Positions 27,868 through 36,696 of a stretch of DNA of 64,000 bases are shown piece after piece. Source of the stretch: Candidatus Gastranaerophilales bacterium (GTDB taxonomy: Bacteria; Cyanobacteriota; Vampirovibrionia; Gastranaerophilales; Gastranaerophilaceae); contig CALVEB010000005.1 in the NCBI GenBank assembly GCA_944326465.1, positions 29,951-93,950 of the forward strand, in the 5' to 3' direction. The notes under the pieces are model-generated. The model saw only the letters and a list, made by a program, of their open reading frames with translations, was not told the DNA's origin and made no database searches. Made by a program: the position numbers and the translations under genes. Position 1 is the stretch's first letter, and every line of letters begins with the position of its first letter.

Positions 27868-29019
27868 ATGATTAAGAAATACGGAAAACACCCCCAATTT
27901 TGGCTTTCAGGAGCACATTTTGTAAATGATATATCTACAGGCATGCTAAATCCTATTATGCCTTTTATTTCTGCTAAACTCGGAATTTCAATGGCTATAG
28001 CAACTGTTGTATTAAGCATATCAAACATCACGGCAAATATTTTGCAGCCTGTATTCGGATATTTTGCTGATAATATTCAAAGACGTGCATTTATTTTCTG
28101 GGGGCTTGTTATGTCCTCAATATTTATCCCGTTTGCACCAATTGCCCCAAATATTAAAATATTAATGCTCTGTATTATACTAGGCAGCATAGGTTCAAGC
28201 ATTTTTCATCCGCAGGCGCTCGGGTTAATCACAAAATTTGCCGGTAAAGAAAATGTTTCGACAAAAGTCGGGATTTTTATAGCAATGGGCTCTCTCGGAT
28301 TTTCGTGCGGTCCGATTATTTCTGCTTTCATAACCCAGTATCTCGGGCTCGGTAAAATTCCTTTTATATCAATTTTGGGGTTAAGCTGGGCTTATCTTAT
28401 GTTTTTTATGGTTCCGAATGTTGTTGATATTGTCGGAAAAACTGAACATATTAAATTTCTGGCAGCATTCAAAAATATTATTGCAAACTCAAAATTGCGC
28501 CTCCTGACAGTTATTTCAATACTGAAAACACTGATTACAACATCATGCTCCATTTTGCTTCCGTTTTTGTGGAAAGACCTCGGGCATACGCCTTCTTATA
28601 TAGGCATTGCTCTCTTTTTGTTCATTGCAGCAGGGGCTGTTGGCTCATTTATCAGCGGAAGTGTTGAAAAGAAATTAGGATATAAGTTTGTGCTATATTT
28701 TTCAATGATTTCCACTTTACCGTTAATGATACTGTTCATGATGACCTATGCAGCACATCCTGTTTTATCAATGATTATATTTGGATTTATGGGGCTGTTT
28801 ACAATGATGGCAACCCCGATTATTATGGTTACAGCACAGGGCGTAATTCCTGAATATAAGAGCATTATTGCAGGTATTATAAACGGTTTTTCATGGGGTA
28901 TTGTTGCAATATTTATGTCTATGGCCGGCTTCTGGGCACAGGCTCAGGGAATAATTACAGTACTCTTGATTGTTGCCTGCATTCCGGCAGTTTGTTCACC
29001 GATAATTAAAAAATTATAA
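27868..29019 (+). CDS. MFS exporter, fosmidomycin-resistance (Fsr) like
   Basis: 383 aa with about 12 hydrophobic segments. The N-terminal segment SGAHFVNDISTGMLNPIMPF is the pattern of the Fsr branch of the major facilitator superfamily. YFADNIQRR is the loop 2-3 motif. The likely role is proton-driven efflux of a small molecule; the natural substrate is unknown. No ribosome binding site is visible before the ATG, so weak or leaderless translation is possible. The 122-bp gap before it holds no gene I can support. Confidence 0.85.
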   Translation: MIKKYGKHPQFWLSGAHFVNDISTGMLNPIMPFISAKLGISMAIATVVLSISNITANILQPVFGYFADNIQRRAFIFWGLVMSSIFIPFAPIAPNIKILMLCIILGSIGSSIFHPQALGLITKFAGKENVSTKVGIFIAMGSLGFSCGPIISAFITQYLGLGKIPFISILGLSWAYLMFFMVPNVVDIVGKTEHIKFLAAFKNIIANSKLRLLTVISILKTLITTSCSILLPFLWKDLGHTPSYIGIALFLFIAAGAVGSFISGSVEKKLGYKFVLYFSMISTLPLMILFMMTYAAHPVLSMIIFGFMGLFTMMATPIIMVTAQGVIPEYKSIIAGIINGFSWGIVAIFMSMAGFWAQAQGIITVLLIVACIPAVCSPIIKKL

Positions 29020-29086
29020 TCCCATCAATAACTATAAAATAGAACTGATGAATCTAAACTTTGCTATAAAAACTCCCTAAAAATAT

Positions 29087-29365
29087 TTATGCTAATGCAG
29101 AAAATGTGGATTTTGTTTCTTTATCCTGGTGCTTATTAAGCATTTTTTCTTGAAGATAAGCGAGTTTGTAGGTTAATTTGTTAGTTAATAAATCAAGCGA
29201 TAGTTTTTTGTCCATCTTGTTAAGCATTGCCAGATCATGCTCTCCGCCAAATGTATTTTTTCCGTTTGAAGCATTCATCATACTGTTTGTTGCCTGCATC
29301 ATACCGAAAGCAGAGTTATTCATTTGATTTATTGCATTAAAACGTGCGATGGAAGAAACTAACAT
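29087..29365 (-). CDS. Small Met/Asn-rich helical protein, 92 aa
   Basis: Starts MLVSSIARFNAINQMNNSAF; residues 20-35 are rich in Met, Asn and Ser, and the C-terminal half is a charged helix (LNKMDKKLSLDLLTNKLTYK). There is no signal peptide. GGAGTTAGG lies upstream of the ATG. No family is recognised. Its style resembles the 55-aa protein at 10095 and the 177-aa protein at 49343, whose genes carry the two-box promoter. The apparent RNA gene next door carries it too, reading away from this gene. Confidence 0.6.
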   Translation of the reverse strand: MLVSSIARFNAINQMNNSAFGMMQATNSMMNASNGKNTFGGEHDLAMLNKMDKKLSLDLLTNKLTYKLAYLQEKMLNKHQDKETKSTFSALA

Positions 29366-29493
29366 TCCTAACTCCTACATGTCTAACCTACTTTTTTATA
29401 GTACTACATTTTCTATAAAAAATCAATAGTCATGAAGAAAAATTATGGATTATTTTTTGCTCGCGCAATACTCTAAAAGGATAATATTCTATT

Positions 29494-29553
29494 AAGAAAT
29501 GTAACAAAAAGTATAAACTTTGAATTTAACCTTATGGTATATACTTTATATAT
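29494..29553 (+). promoter_or_regulatory. Two-box promoter, copy B
   Basis: AAGAAATGTAAC (29494-29505), 31 bp, GTATATACTTTATATAT (29537-29553). It reads rightwards into a stretch with no open frame that ends in a terminator. Confidence 0.65.
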
Positions 29554-29559
29554 ACAGAG

Positions 29560-29670
29560 AGAGTATAAAAAATAAATTCCGTTTAAAAAGAGAGAGAAAT
29601 TACCTATTCCTACCTTCCTAAAGAAAGTATTTAAAAAGCCCCTTTTAAAATCAAGGGGCCTTTTCTTTTG
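29560..29670 (+). ncRNA. Candidate small RNA, about 110 nt
   Basis: It lies between the two-box promoter B and the hairpin at 29638-29659, which is followed by CTTTTCTTTTG. There is no ATG with a ribosome site in any rightward frame. The 317-bp gap between the 92-aa gene and pyk is otherwise empty. The RNA would be antisense to nothing annotated except the pyk 3' end. Confidence 0.5.
29633..29670. terminator. Bidirectional terminator (pyk and small RNA)
   Basis: GCCCCTT (29638-29644) pairs with AAGGGGC (29653-29659). On the minus strand it is followed by TTTTT, which makes a good terminator for pyk; on the plus strand by CTTTTCTTTT. Confidence 0.75.
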
Positions 29671-29682
29671 TAGATTTAGCGG

Positions 29683-31122
29683 TTATCTGGCTGAACCGAT
29701 CTGGTGAATTTTGATAAAGTTTGTGCCGCCTACCATTAGATTTGGTACAGATCCTGTGACAATTACAAGATCATCATAACTCAAGTGAGCTTCGTGTACC
29801 AGAAATTCGTCTAATTTTTGTAATGTCGGGCGGTCAATTTTAATTTCAGCAAAGTTAAAACTTATAGGCTGAACACCGCGGTACAACTTGATAGCGCGTA
29901 GAGTATGTTCATTCGGGCAGCATGCTAGAATAGGAACACTCAGGCGGCCTTCTGATAAAAATATCGGAGTAAAACCGCTGCCTGTAAGGGCTACTACAGC
30001 TTTCACATTCATTTTTTTAGTCATATCAGCAATAGACATGCCGATTGCCATTGCCTGTGAATTTTTTTCTTCGTCAACCATTTTTCGCGGAAATTTATTT
30101 TTTCTGCAAAAAGTGCTGTTTTCTGTTGTGACAGAAATTTTATGCATCATATTAACAGCCTCGACAGGATAAGCTCCCATTGCCGTTTCACCTGAAAGCA
30201 TTATAGCATCTGTACCGTCAAGAATTGCGTTTGCAACGTCAGATGTTTCAGCGCGGGTCGGAATTGGGTTTTCTGTCATGCTTTCAAGCATTTGAGTTGC
30301 TACAATAACAACCTTACGTTTCTGATTTGCCTTTCTGATGATATTTTTCTGTACAATAGGCACCTGTTCGGTTGATATTTCAATACCTAAATCGCCTCTT
30401 GCAACCATTATACCGTCTGATGCTTCAATAATATTATCAATATTATTTACAGCTTGAGGTTTTTCGATTTTTGAGACAATTCGGATATCGCTGCCTTTTG
30501 ATGTTAAAATTTCCCGAAGTTGGATTACGTCTTTTGCTTCGCGGACAAAGGATAATCCCAGATAATCAATTTTGTTTTTTACTGCAAAATCAACAAATGT
30601 AAGATCTCTTTCTGTCAAAACATTGATGCTGCCTGTTGCCCCCGGAATATTAATCCCTTTTCTTTGTTTAAGCACGCCGTCTGTGAGGACTTTGGCGCTT
30701 ATCACATCACCGTTAACTTCTGTTGCTTCAAACTGCAATTTACCGTCATCAATAAGAAATTTTTCGCCAACTTTAACGTCTTTTGCTATACCTTCATAGT
30801 CAACAGGGATAATACCGTCAACCATTTCAGAAGCATGCCTGAATCTCAAAATTTCTCCTTTTTTGATTTCAATAGAATTTTCAAGCAGTCCTACTCTGAT
30901 TTTTGGGCCTTGTAAATCCAGCAAAATAGGAATTAGAGTATGTTCTTCTTTTTCCAGTTCACGAATGTAATCTACATTTTTCTGATGAAACTCATGGTCG
31001 CCATGTGAGGAATTAATTCTGAACATGGTAACACCGGCCTCATATAGTTTTTTAATCATTTCTTTACTGCTTGATGCCGGGCCTAATGTGGCCACTATCT
31101 TAGTCATAGTATAACTATCCAT
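29683..31122 (-). CDS. pyk: Pyruvate kinase
   Basis: 479 aa. Last step of glycolysis, making pyruvate and ATP. It starts TKIVATLGPASSS, with FRINSSHGD and the metal/K+ site DLQGPKIRVG. The active-site signature is IVSKIEKPQAVNNID, followed by MVARGDLGIE and VATQMLESM. The C-terminal regulatory domain is present (AVVALTGSGFTP), but no extra PEP-utiliser domain. AGAAAGGAA lies 7 nt before the ATG at 31122; the ATG five codons later is less well placed. Confidence 0.97.
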   Translation of the reverse strand: MDSYTMTKIVATLGPASSSKEMIKKLYEAGVTMFRINSSHGDHEFHQKNVDYIRELEKEEHTLIPILLDLQGPKIRVGLLENSIEIKKGEILRFRHASEMVDGIIPVDYEGIAKDVKVGEKFLIDDGKLQFEATEVNGDVISAKVLTDGVLKQRKGINIPGATGSINVLTERDLTFVDFAVKNKIDYLGLSFVREAKDVIQLREILTSKGSDIRIVSKIEKPQAVNNIDNIIEASDGIMVARGDLGIEISTEQVPIVQKNIIRKANQKRKVVIVATQMLESMTENPIPTRAETSDVANAILDGTDAIMLSGETAMGAYPVEAVNMMHKISVTTENSTFCRKNKFPRKMVDEEKNSQAMAIGMSIADMTKKMNVKAVVALTGSGFTPIFLSEGRLSVPILACCPNEHTLRAIKLYRGVQPISFNFAEIKIDRPTLQKLDEFLVHEAHLSYDDLVIVTGSVPNLMVGGTNFIKIHQIGSAR

Positions 31123-31158
31123 AATGTTCCTTTCTAACTAGTGTTCTTATGTAGGGTG

Positions 31159-31187
31159 TTTACAAATTTCAATTTACATGATATATT
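31159..31187 (+). promoter_or_regulatory. Promoter of the SLH gene
   Basis: TTTACA (31159-31164), exactly 17 bp, TATATT (31182-31187). One of the best housekeeping-type promoters in the window, which fits an abundant envelope protein. Confidence 0.7.
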
Positions 31188-31232
31188 ATACATGAAAAAA
31201 TTGTTTTACTATTAAATATGAGGAAGTAGAAG

Positions 31233-32513
31233 ATGAGAAAAATTTTAGCAGGGGTTATGACATGTGGTTTTTTAGCCCTCAGTGCTGCCCTTCCGGCACT
31301 CGCTGATGATGTTGCTATAGCCGATGTCGCTCAAAATTACTGGGCACGTAAAGAGATTGTTAATGTTGTTTCTAACAATGTTATGACTCTGGACGGCGAC
31401 AAATTTAATCCTGAAACAACTGTAAAGAGAGCAGATTTTGTAAGTGCTCTGCTTATTGTTTTAGGTAATGAAAAGATGGATGTTACTGTTGGAAACAAAT
31501 ACAGTGATGTGAGATCTTCTGATGTGTACTACAAAGACATTTTACGTTCAGATCAGTTAGGTTTGGTTTACGGTTATCCGAACGGAACTTTCAAACCTAA
31601 ACAAAATATGTTGAGATCTGAAGCTCAATCTGTTTTAGGCCACATCATTGAGAAAGATGTTACTGACTATTCTATTCTTGAACAGTATGGCGATTATGTA
31701 GACATCCCTGGCTGGTCTAAATATTCTTATGCAAAAACTTTAACTTATGGTATTTATGTAAATTATCCTGACGAAAATGAATTACGTCCGAATGATGAAT
31801 TAACAAGAGCAGAAGCTGCAGTTCTTTTGTCAAGATTAAATGAAAAATTAGGCGTAGTTCAAAAAAGATTCTTAGGACCTGAAAAGGTTATTGCAGTAGA
31901 ACACCTTGATCAATCAAGAAAAGCTACAACTGATGAAGTCAAAGTAACTAATTACAAAAACATTGTTTTGGCTGGTAATGCTTTGAAGTTAGCTTTTGAT
32001 GAAAAATTCTTATCAGAAGATCACAATGTTGGCGATGTTGTTTACTTTGTAGCTCCGGAAGATATCTGCACAGAAGAAGGTACACTTGTTGTTCCTGCAA
32101 ATACAAAATTCTATGCACAGATTTCTGAAATCCAGAGTCCGAAATGGTTTAATAAAAACGCAAGAGTATATTTACAGTTGACAAAAATTATACTTCCGAA
32201 CGGTGAAACAGCACCTTTTGTCGCTAAACCTGCAACAAAAGATAACTCATTGCACGAAGGTCCTTGGATGACTACAGGTAAGCTTGTATTATGCACAGTA
32301 ACAGGTGGTGTTATTGGCGGCGGTATCGGTACAGGTATTGCGTTTATTCCTGATCCTGTAAAAGTCGGAACAGGTATTGCAATCGGTACTCCTGTTGGCG
32401 CTGCTGTAGGTTTGATTACAGGACTTGTAACTCCTGGTCTTGAATATCACGCTAAACAAGGTGAAGAAGTCGTTGTTATTCTTTGCGAAGATGCAAATAT
32501 CAAAAGACAATAG
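31233..32513 (+). CDS. Secreted SLH-domain protein with glycine-zipper tail
   Basis: 426 aa. Signal peptide with cleavage likely after ALPALA (about residue 24). SLH-type repeats follow in residues 27-200: IADVAQNYWARKEIVNVV, YSDVRSSDVYYKDI with LVYGYPNGTFKP, and YVDIPGWSKYSYAK with ELRPNDELTRAEAA. The middle part is a beta-rich domain of unknown type. Residues about 355-410 are Gly-rich and hydrophobic (VTGGVIGGGIGTGIAF) and could insert in a membrane. It probably links the cell wall and outer membrane, as SLH porins do in cyanobacteria, but it is too short to be a full porin. Confidence 0.85.
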   Translation: MRKILAGVMTCGFLALSAALPALADDVAIADVAQNYWARKEIVNVVSNNVMTLDGDKFNPETTVKRADFVSALLIVLGNEKMDVTVGNKYSDVRSSDVYYKDILRSDQLGLVYGYPNGTFKPKQNMLRSEAQSVLGHIIEKDVTDYSILEQYGDYVDIPGWSKYSYAKTLTYGIYVNYPDENELRPNDELTRAEAAVLLSRLNEKLGVVQKRFLGPEKVIAVEHLDQSRKATTDEVKVTNYKNIVLAGNALKLAFDEKFLSEDHNVGDVVYFVAPEDICTEEGTLVVPANTKFYAQISEIQSPKWFNKNARVYLQLTKIILPNGETAPFVAKPATKDNSLHEGPWMTTGKLVLCTVTGGVIGGGIGTGIAFIPDPVKVGTGIAIGTPVGAAVGLITGLVTPGLEYHAKQGEEVVVILCEDANIKRQ

Positions 32514-32536
32514 TTCTTTGAACTTACAGGTATAAT

Positions 32537-32576
32537 AAAGAAAGCTGTCAGATACATCTGATGGCTTTCTTTTTAG
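32537..32576 (+). terminator. Terminator after the SLH gene
   Basis: AAAGAAAGC-TG-TCAGA (32537-32552) pairs with TCTGA-TG-GCTTTCTTT through two wobble pairs around TACA, followed by TT. Confidence 0.8.
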
Positions 32577-32702
32577 TGCTTATAGGGGAATACTTGCCGG
32601 CAATACGTTTTCTACTTTCGCCTCTCGTTTCTCTTTGTATAACTTTTATAATAGTTATGTACACTTAATCGGATGTATATTTTTTATATGGGAGAAATGA
32701 TT

Positions 32703-33050
32703 ATGAAAAAAATTTTGTTTGCATTGGCATTATTCGGGTTATTTATAGTACCGCAGCAAGAAAGTTTAGCCTGGGAATATAATGGTATAAGCAGCCTTAA
32801 TCCTATGCCGGCTCTGTCATACCTTAACCCCCTGCCTTATTTTGGTATTGGCGAAAATAAGACTTCATTCAGCCTTAATCCGTTCACAGGTTTTAAAAAC
32901 TGTAAAACCTGTAAGGCAGATCCATGTGATCCTTGCATAGCACCCAAAAAAGCATGTAATGAATGCGCAGAGCCTGTTCAGATAAATCCGTGCCCTACAT
33001 GCCGGAAAGCATTTAATGAATGCGGATGTAATAAACATTACGGATATTAG
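32703..33050 (+). CDS. Secreted cysteine-rich small protein
   Basis: 115 aa. MKKILFALALFGLFIVPQQE is a signal peptide, with cleavage near SLA-W. Two copies of a SLNP pattern follow (SSLNPMPALSYLNPLPYF, SLNPFTGF). The C-terminus then carries ten cysteines in five close pairs (NCKTC, PCDPC, ACNEC, PCPTC, ECGC). I chose the ATG at 32703 because GGGAG is 8 nt upstream; the ATG at 32697 is possible. It is probably disulfide-bonded or metal-binding in the envelope. No family recognised. Confidence 0.75.
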   Translation: MKKILFALALFGLFIVPQQESLAWEYNGISSLNPMPALSYLNPLPYFGIGENKTSFSLNPFTGFKNCKTCKADPCDPCIAPKKACNECAEPVQINPCPTCRKAFNECGCNKHYGY

Positions 33051-33057
33051 TCACATC

Positions 33058-33087
33058 AAAAAGCCTGTTTTTCGTAACAGGCTTTTG
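33058..33087. terminator. Bidirectional terminator
   Basis: AAAAAGCCTGTT and AACAGGCTTTT (GCCTGTT 33063-33069, AACAGGC 33076-33082) lie between convergent genes. Confidence 0.8.
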
Positions 33088-33089
33088 GT

Positions 33090-33920
33090 TTAGTAATCAA
33101 TACTTTTTAATGCATTAAAGATATTATCTGTTATCTGCTGAATGTATTCCTGACTAACAAGTCCATTAATTACGGCGTCTGCAATTTGATAAGTCGGTCT
33201 GATGTATTGCTGTGCGGTTCTGTTTACATCCTGAAACTGTAAATCAGCAGCAGCACCGGTTTTTCCGCGCAATGCAGCACGTTTATACCAGCGGTCTTTC
33301 AATACTTCCAGCGGGGTGAAAACATAAACCTTAACATCCATAATGTCCCGAATACCTTCATTTAAGACATACAGACCTTCTGTTAAAACAACTTTAGCAG
33401 GTTTCTTTTTGTCACCGTCAGATTTGGATTCACAGGTTACAAAATCGTAGCGAGGTGAAACAACTTCATTGCCCTGTTTAAGTTCCAGAAGATGCTGCTT
33501 CATTAAATCAAGATTTATTGCGTCAGGCGTGTCAAAGCTAAAACCGGTTTTAAACAATTCTTCATAGCTGCCTGCTTCTTTTAACTCTTTTGATGTATCT
33601 TTGTAGTAATCATCACAGCGTATTACCGTATAAATACCTTCATTTTTATTCTTTACACAAGCTTTAGTCGTATTATCAACAAAAACTGTTTTGCCTGACG
33701 CGCTTTCGCCGGTAATACCAATTAAAAAAGTCTTTTTCTTTTCCTGAACAACCATTCTTGCAATATTCATGATGAGGTTGTCAGAAATTTTTAAAAACAA
33801 TGGCTGCGGCTGGCGGCTGTCTTCATCTAAAATTTGTTTGAGTGCATCGACTATTGAAGAAATAACTTCCATATCACGACGGCTTGAGTAATATTCATAA
33901 CCTGTTAACAGATCAATCAT
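33090..33920 (-). CDS. Uridine kinase-like P-loop kinase
   Basis: 276 aa. P-loop GESASGKT lies near residues 75-82. RCDDYYKD is the uridine-kinase/phosphoribulokinase pattern after strand 2, with FDTPDAINLDLMKQHL and VVLTEGLYVL later. An N-terminal helical extension of about 60 residues precedes the kinase core. It probably phosphorylates a nucleoside or sugar; the exact substrate cannot be read. It stands alone. Confidence 0.8.
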   Translation of the reverse strand: MIDLLTGYEYYSSRRDMEVISSIVDALKQILDEDSRQPQPLFLKISDNLIMNIARMVVQEKKKTFLIGITGESASGKTVFVDNTTKACVKNKNEGIYTVIRCDDYYKDTSKELKEAGSYEELFKTGFSFDTPDAINLDLMKQHLLELKQGNEVVSPRYDFVTCESKSDGDKKKPAKVVLTEGLYVLNEGIRDIMDVKVYVFTPLEVLKDRWYKRAALRGKTGAAADLQFQDVNRTAQQYIRPTYQIADAVINGLVSQEYIQQITDNIFNALKSIDY

Positions 33921-34072
33921 AAATTCAATTCCTTAAAACATTTATTCTAATATATTACAGTAAAATATTTTAAAATTCTCACAATAATAAACATTTGTAA
34001 CAATATTATATCATTTTTAAAGTTTAGGTACAGCATGTCCGTAGTTCATAATGTAGACAAAAGGAGTATGTT

Positions 34073-34246
34073 ATGTATCATGATGAAATTTTTGAGAACT
34101 CATTGCGTGAAGTGAAAGAAGAAAGTTATCGTGCCCTGCGGCATGAGATCAGTACAATGGAAATGGCCATTGAGCGATTTTTGAATAATATTCTTGAATG
34201 CACAAGCGCAAAAGCAGAACGCGACTTTAATATGTCTGCATTCTAG
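34073..34246 (+). CDS. Small acidic helical protein, 57 aa
   Basis: Starts MYHDEIFENSLREVKEESYR and ends AERDFNMSAF. AAGGAG lies 7 nt before the ATG and a terminator follows directly, so it is a complete small transcription unit. There is no signal peptide. The upstream region 33965-34060 contains ACATTTGTAACAA, loosely like the first box of the two-box promoters. No family recognised. Confidence 0.7.
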   Translation: MYHDEIFENSLREVKEESYRALRHEISTMEMAIERFLNNILECTSAKAERDFNMSAF

Positions 34247-34270
34247 AAAATTGTTTTGAATTTAGAGCAT

Positions 34271-34310
34271 AAAGCCGTTAAGAATAAAATCTTGACGGCT
34301 TTAAGTCTTT
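34271..34310 (+). terminator. Terminator after the 57-aa gene
   Basis: AAAGCCGTTAAGA (34271-34283) pairs with TCTTGACGGCTTT (34290-34302) with one wobble pair. A second short T-rich stretch follows. Confidence 0.7.
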
Positions 34311-34340
34311 ATCTACTATACCCCTAATCGGTTACGTTAA

Positions 34341-35705
34341 TTAACAATAGTATGGATATAATGGTTTTTCGTATGGTTTTAGAGAATTATATAAATCTTC
34401 CAGATTAAAGAAATTCCAGTTTGATTTGAATTGACTTATTAAATTTTCTAATGCTTTTTTGAGCGCCGGTACGCCTCTGGCAGGACTGTTTGATGTTGCC
34501 TGCGTTGTTGTTTCTGTACTGCTTGCAGTTTCCCCCTGTCCATCAGTTTGTCCGGATGTTTCTACAGATTGAGTGCCAGCAAGGGTTACTGCAAGATTGT
34601 CGTATGAACTTTGTAATTTTTGTAGAACCTCAGGATCAGTTTCGTCAGAGGCAGCTTTTTCTGTTTCCTGCAGCAACTGTTGCATTTTTGCTGGATCTTG
34701 AACGGCTTCTTCCGCTTCTTTTTTAGCAGCAAGCTCAAGTTCTGACGGTAATACTTTTCTTGCTAATGTATCAGCCCCCCAGGCACCGAGCAAACCGCCT
34801 ATAAGTCCGACAACAGCCCCTACAGCCGTACCTGCTACTGGTACTACTGAGCCAACAGCCGCTCCGAGCGCCATACTGCCGAGCGCATAACCTGCAACGC
34901 CTGCACCTGCTATTGCTGCTGATTTTACAAGCTGCTTTGTACCTTTTGCAGCGCCAAGTTCTTTATATGTCTGGTAAACAGTCGGGGCTTCAAGTGCCAG
35001 TGCAGCTATTGTTGTAGCCGGTGTCCCTTTTAAAACCTTTGGTAAAAATTTTGCATACCCGCCTTTTGCTGCAGATGTTTTTACTGCAAGTTCAGCCTTT
35101 GTTATACCTGTTTTGCCTTTTAGCCATTGACCGGCTTTCCCGATTTTTGTTGTCGGAGCCATGGCACTTCCTGCTGTTGCTTTGCCTTTTGCAACAGCTA
35201 ATTTGGCATCTGCGAGCGCCTGATTTATTTCTTTTTGCTTGTTAAGTAAATCCTGACCTTTCAGCACTTTTGAATCCTTAATAAGCTGGCGCATTCTGTC
35301 ATACTCCGCACTAATAGCTTGCTTGCGGTTGTATTTTGCAAGCTTTGCCGGTGACAGTTTTGCCTGCTCAGCCGCGCTCAGAGTTTTTGCAGGTTTGTAT
35401 TTCGCTTCAAGTTCTTTTATATATAAATTTCTATAATTATTTAGATAAGTTTCTTTTAAATTTGCGCCTTTTAGCTGTTTGGCATTATTAAACCCATTTT
35501 TAACATTCTGCCAGCCGGTCTTATAATCCTTGCGGTTATCAATGAGCCATTTGCCGCCTTTAAAAAGACTGTATCCGCCTGTCATGACACCGGCGCCTAT
35601 CATTGCCTCATTAAAAGTATAACCGTTATCCGGTACGTTCTTATTGTATTTTACCAGTGTATAGGCATCTGCTAAATTTTTATTAGCATCAACAGATGAT
35701 GTCAT
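34341..35705 (-). CDS. Large protein with glycine-zipper membrane hairpin
   Basis: 454 aa, no known family. Residues 1-190 are basic and helical. Residues about 255-315 form a long Gly/Ala hydrophobic hairpin (AGYALGSMALGAAVGSVVP, then TAVGAVVGLIGGLLGAWGAD), the pattern of pore-forming or membrane-inserting glycine zippers. An acidic Gln/Thr/Ser linker follows (about 340-405), and the C-terminus is short and aromatic. There is no signal peptide. The next gene upstream (35802) encodes a shorter protein with the same type of hairpin, so they are likely paralogues. Confidence 0.7.
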   Translation of the reverse strand: MTSSVDANKNLADAYTLVKYNKNVPDNGYTFNEAMIGAGVMTGGYSLFKGGKWLIDNRKDYKTGWQNVKNGFNNAKQLKGANLKETYLNNYRNLYIKELEAKYKPAKTLSAAEQAKLSPAKLAKYNRKQAISAEYDRMRQLIKDSKVLKGQDLLNKQKEINQALADAKLAVAKGKATAGSAMAPTTKIGKAGQWLKGKTGITKAELAVKTSAAKGGYAKFLPKVLKGTPATTIAALALEAPTVYQTYKELGAAKGTKQLVKSAAIAGAGVAGYALGSMALGAAVGSVVPVAGTAVGAVVGLIGGLLGAWGADTLARKVLPSELELAAKKEAEEAVQDPAKMQQLLQETEKAASDETDPEVLQKLQSSYDNLAVTLAGTQSVETSGQTDGQGETASSTETTTQATSNSPARGVPALKKALENLISQFKSNWNFFNLEDLYNSLKPYEKPLYPYYC

Positions 35706-35740
35706 AATCCATCCCCTTAAATTATTTCCCCGTATTTATA

Positions 35741-35786
35741 TAAAAAATTAATACCCCCGTAAATTGATATTTTGCACGGGAGTATT
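35741..35786 (-). terminator. Hairpin terminator between the two glycine-zipper genes
   Basis: On the minus strand AATACTCCCGT (35776-35786) pairs with ACGGGGGTATT (35750-35760), followed by AATTTTTTATAT. It would stop or attenuate transcription leaving the 260-aa gene before the 454-aa gene. Confidence 0.65.
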
Positions 35787-35801
35787 AAGAAATATTACGA
35801 A

Positions 35802-36584
35802 TTAACCATTCAAATCTAATTTTTTCTGTCCGTAGAGCATACTATACATTTGCTGTAATTGTTCCGGAGTCATAGTCATCTGCGGATTAATAGCAGGAAG
35901 TGTTGAAAACGGATTTGTTGTACCTGTATTCAAACTGTCCAGAAGCTGCTGAGAACTCAGGGCTGCTAATTGATTTTGCTGACTTTTTTCCATCAATTCA
36001 AGCATTTTTTCTTCTTGCGCAAGTTTCTTTTCAGTATAAGATTTGCCGACTACTTTACTTGTCAAATAATCACCGGCAAACCATCCTATGATACTGCCTA
36101 ACCCTGGAACTAACGCTGTTCCGATAGCTGCCCCCAGAGATGCTCCGGCCAGTCTTGCCGTTGATTTACCGGTTTCTACTGCGCCTGACACTACACCATC
36201 TTCTACAGTTGCCTTGAAGATATTTGGTATTTCAAAACCGGCCAGCAAACCATATCCGAGTAACGGTCCTCTTGATTTTGTTACGTCCCAGAGCGCCTTT
36301 GCTTTACCGGAGAATCCTTTTGCGCCTTGCCATGCTTTTTTCAGATCACCCGGAAAATCGGTTACAAGTTTTTTCATATCCTTAAAAAACGGAGTGCCGC
36401 CTGTTTTCTTTTCAGCACGAACAAATGCGTCCCCAATTTGTTTACCGAACTTGGTAAATCTTGTTCCGCCTTTCATTTTTGCAAGTCGACCAGATGCTTT
36501 GATTGAACTTGAAAGTACTTTTTGAAATTTGGTGTCAAAAATCAGACGCCCGATACTGCTTGCTACTCTTGCAATTGCAACCAT
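35802..36584 (-). CDS. Glycine-zipper membrane protein, 260 aa
   Basis: Basic helical N-terminus (1-110). Residues about 140-175 hold a Gly/Ala hairpin, LAGASLGAAIGTALVPGLGS and IIGWFAGDYLTSKVV, then a charged helix and a Gln/Leu/Met-rich tail. The segment P-x-x-G-x-x-x-G followed by GWFAGDYL parallels GAWGADTLARKVL in the 454-aa neighbour. There is no signal peptide. GAAGGTAGG precedes the ATG region. Colicin-like or bacteriocin-like membrane insertion is one reading; a resident membrane protein is another. Confidence 0.65.
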   Translation of the reverse strand: MVAIARVASSIGRLIFDTKFQKVLSSSIKASGRLAKMKGGTRFTKFGKQIGDAFVRAEKKTGGTPFFKDMKKLVTDFPGDLKKAWQGAKGFSGKAKALWDVTKSRGPLLGYGLLAGFEIPNIFKATVEDGVVSGAVETGKSTARLAGASLGAAIGTALVPGLGSIIGWFAGDYLTSKVVGKSYTEKKLAQEEKMLELMEKSQQNQLAALSSQQLLDSLNTGTTNPFSTLPAINPQMTMTPEQLQQMYSMLYGQKKLDLNG

Positions 36585-36629
36585 AGAGTACCTACCTTCA
36601 TAAATAATTTTACAAACTAACTAACCTTA

Positions 36630-36681
36630 CTTATATAAAGTTTTTTTGTTACTTAAAATTGCGCATTGGTTAATATTTCTT
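36630..36681 (-). promoter_or_regulatory. Two-box-like promoter, variant D
   Basis: On the minus strand AAGAAATATTAAC (36669-36681) is followed after 27 bp by ACTTTATATAAG (36630-36641). The boxes resemble copies A-C, but the spacing is shorter by about one helical turn. Confidence 0.4.
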
Positions 36682-36696
36682 AATAATTTTTGAGGT

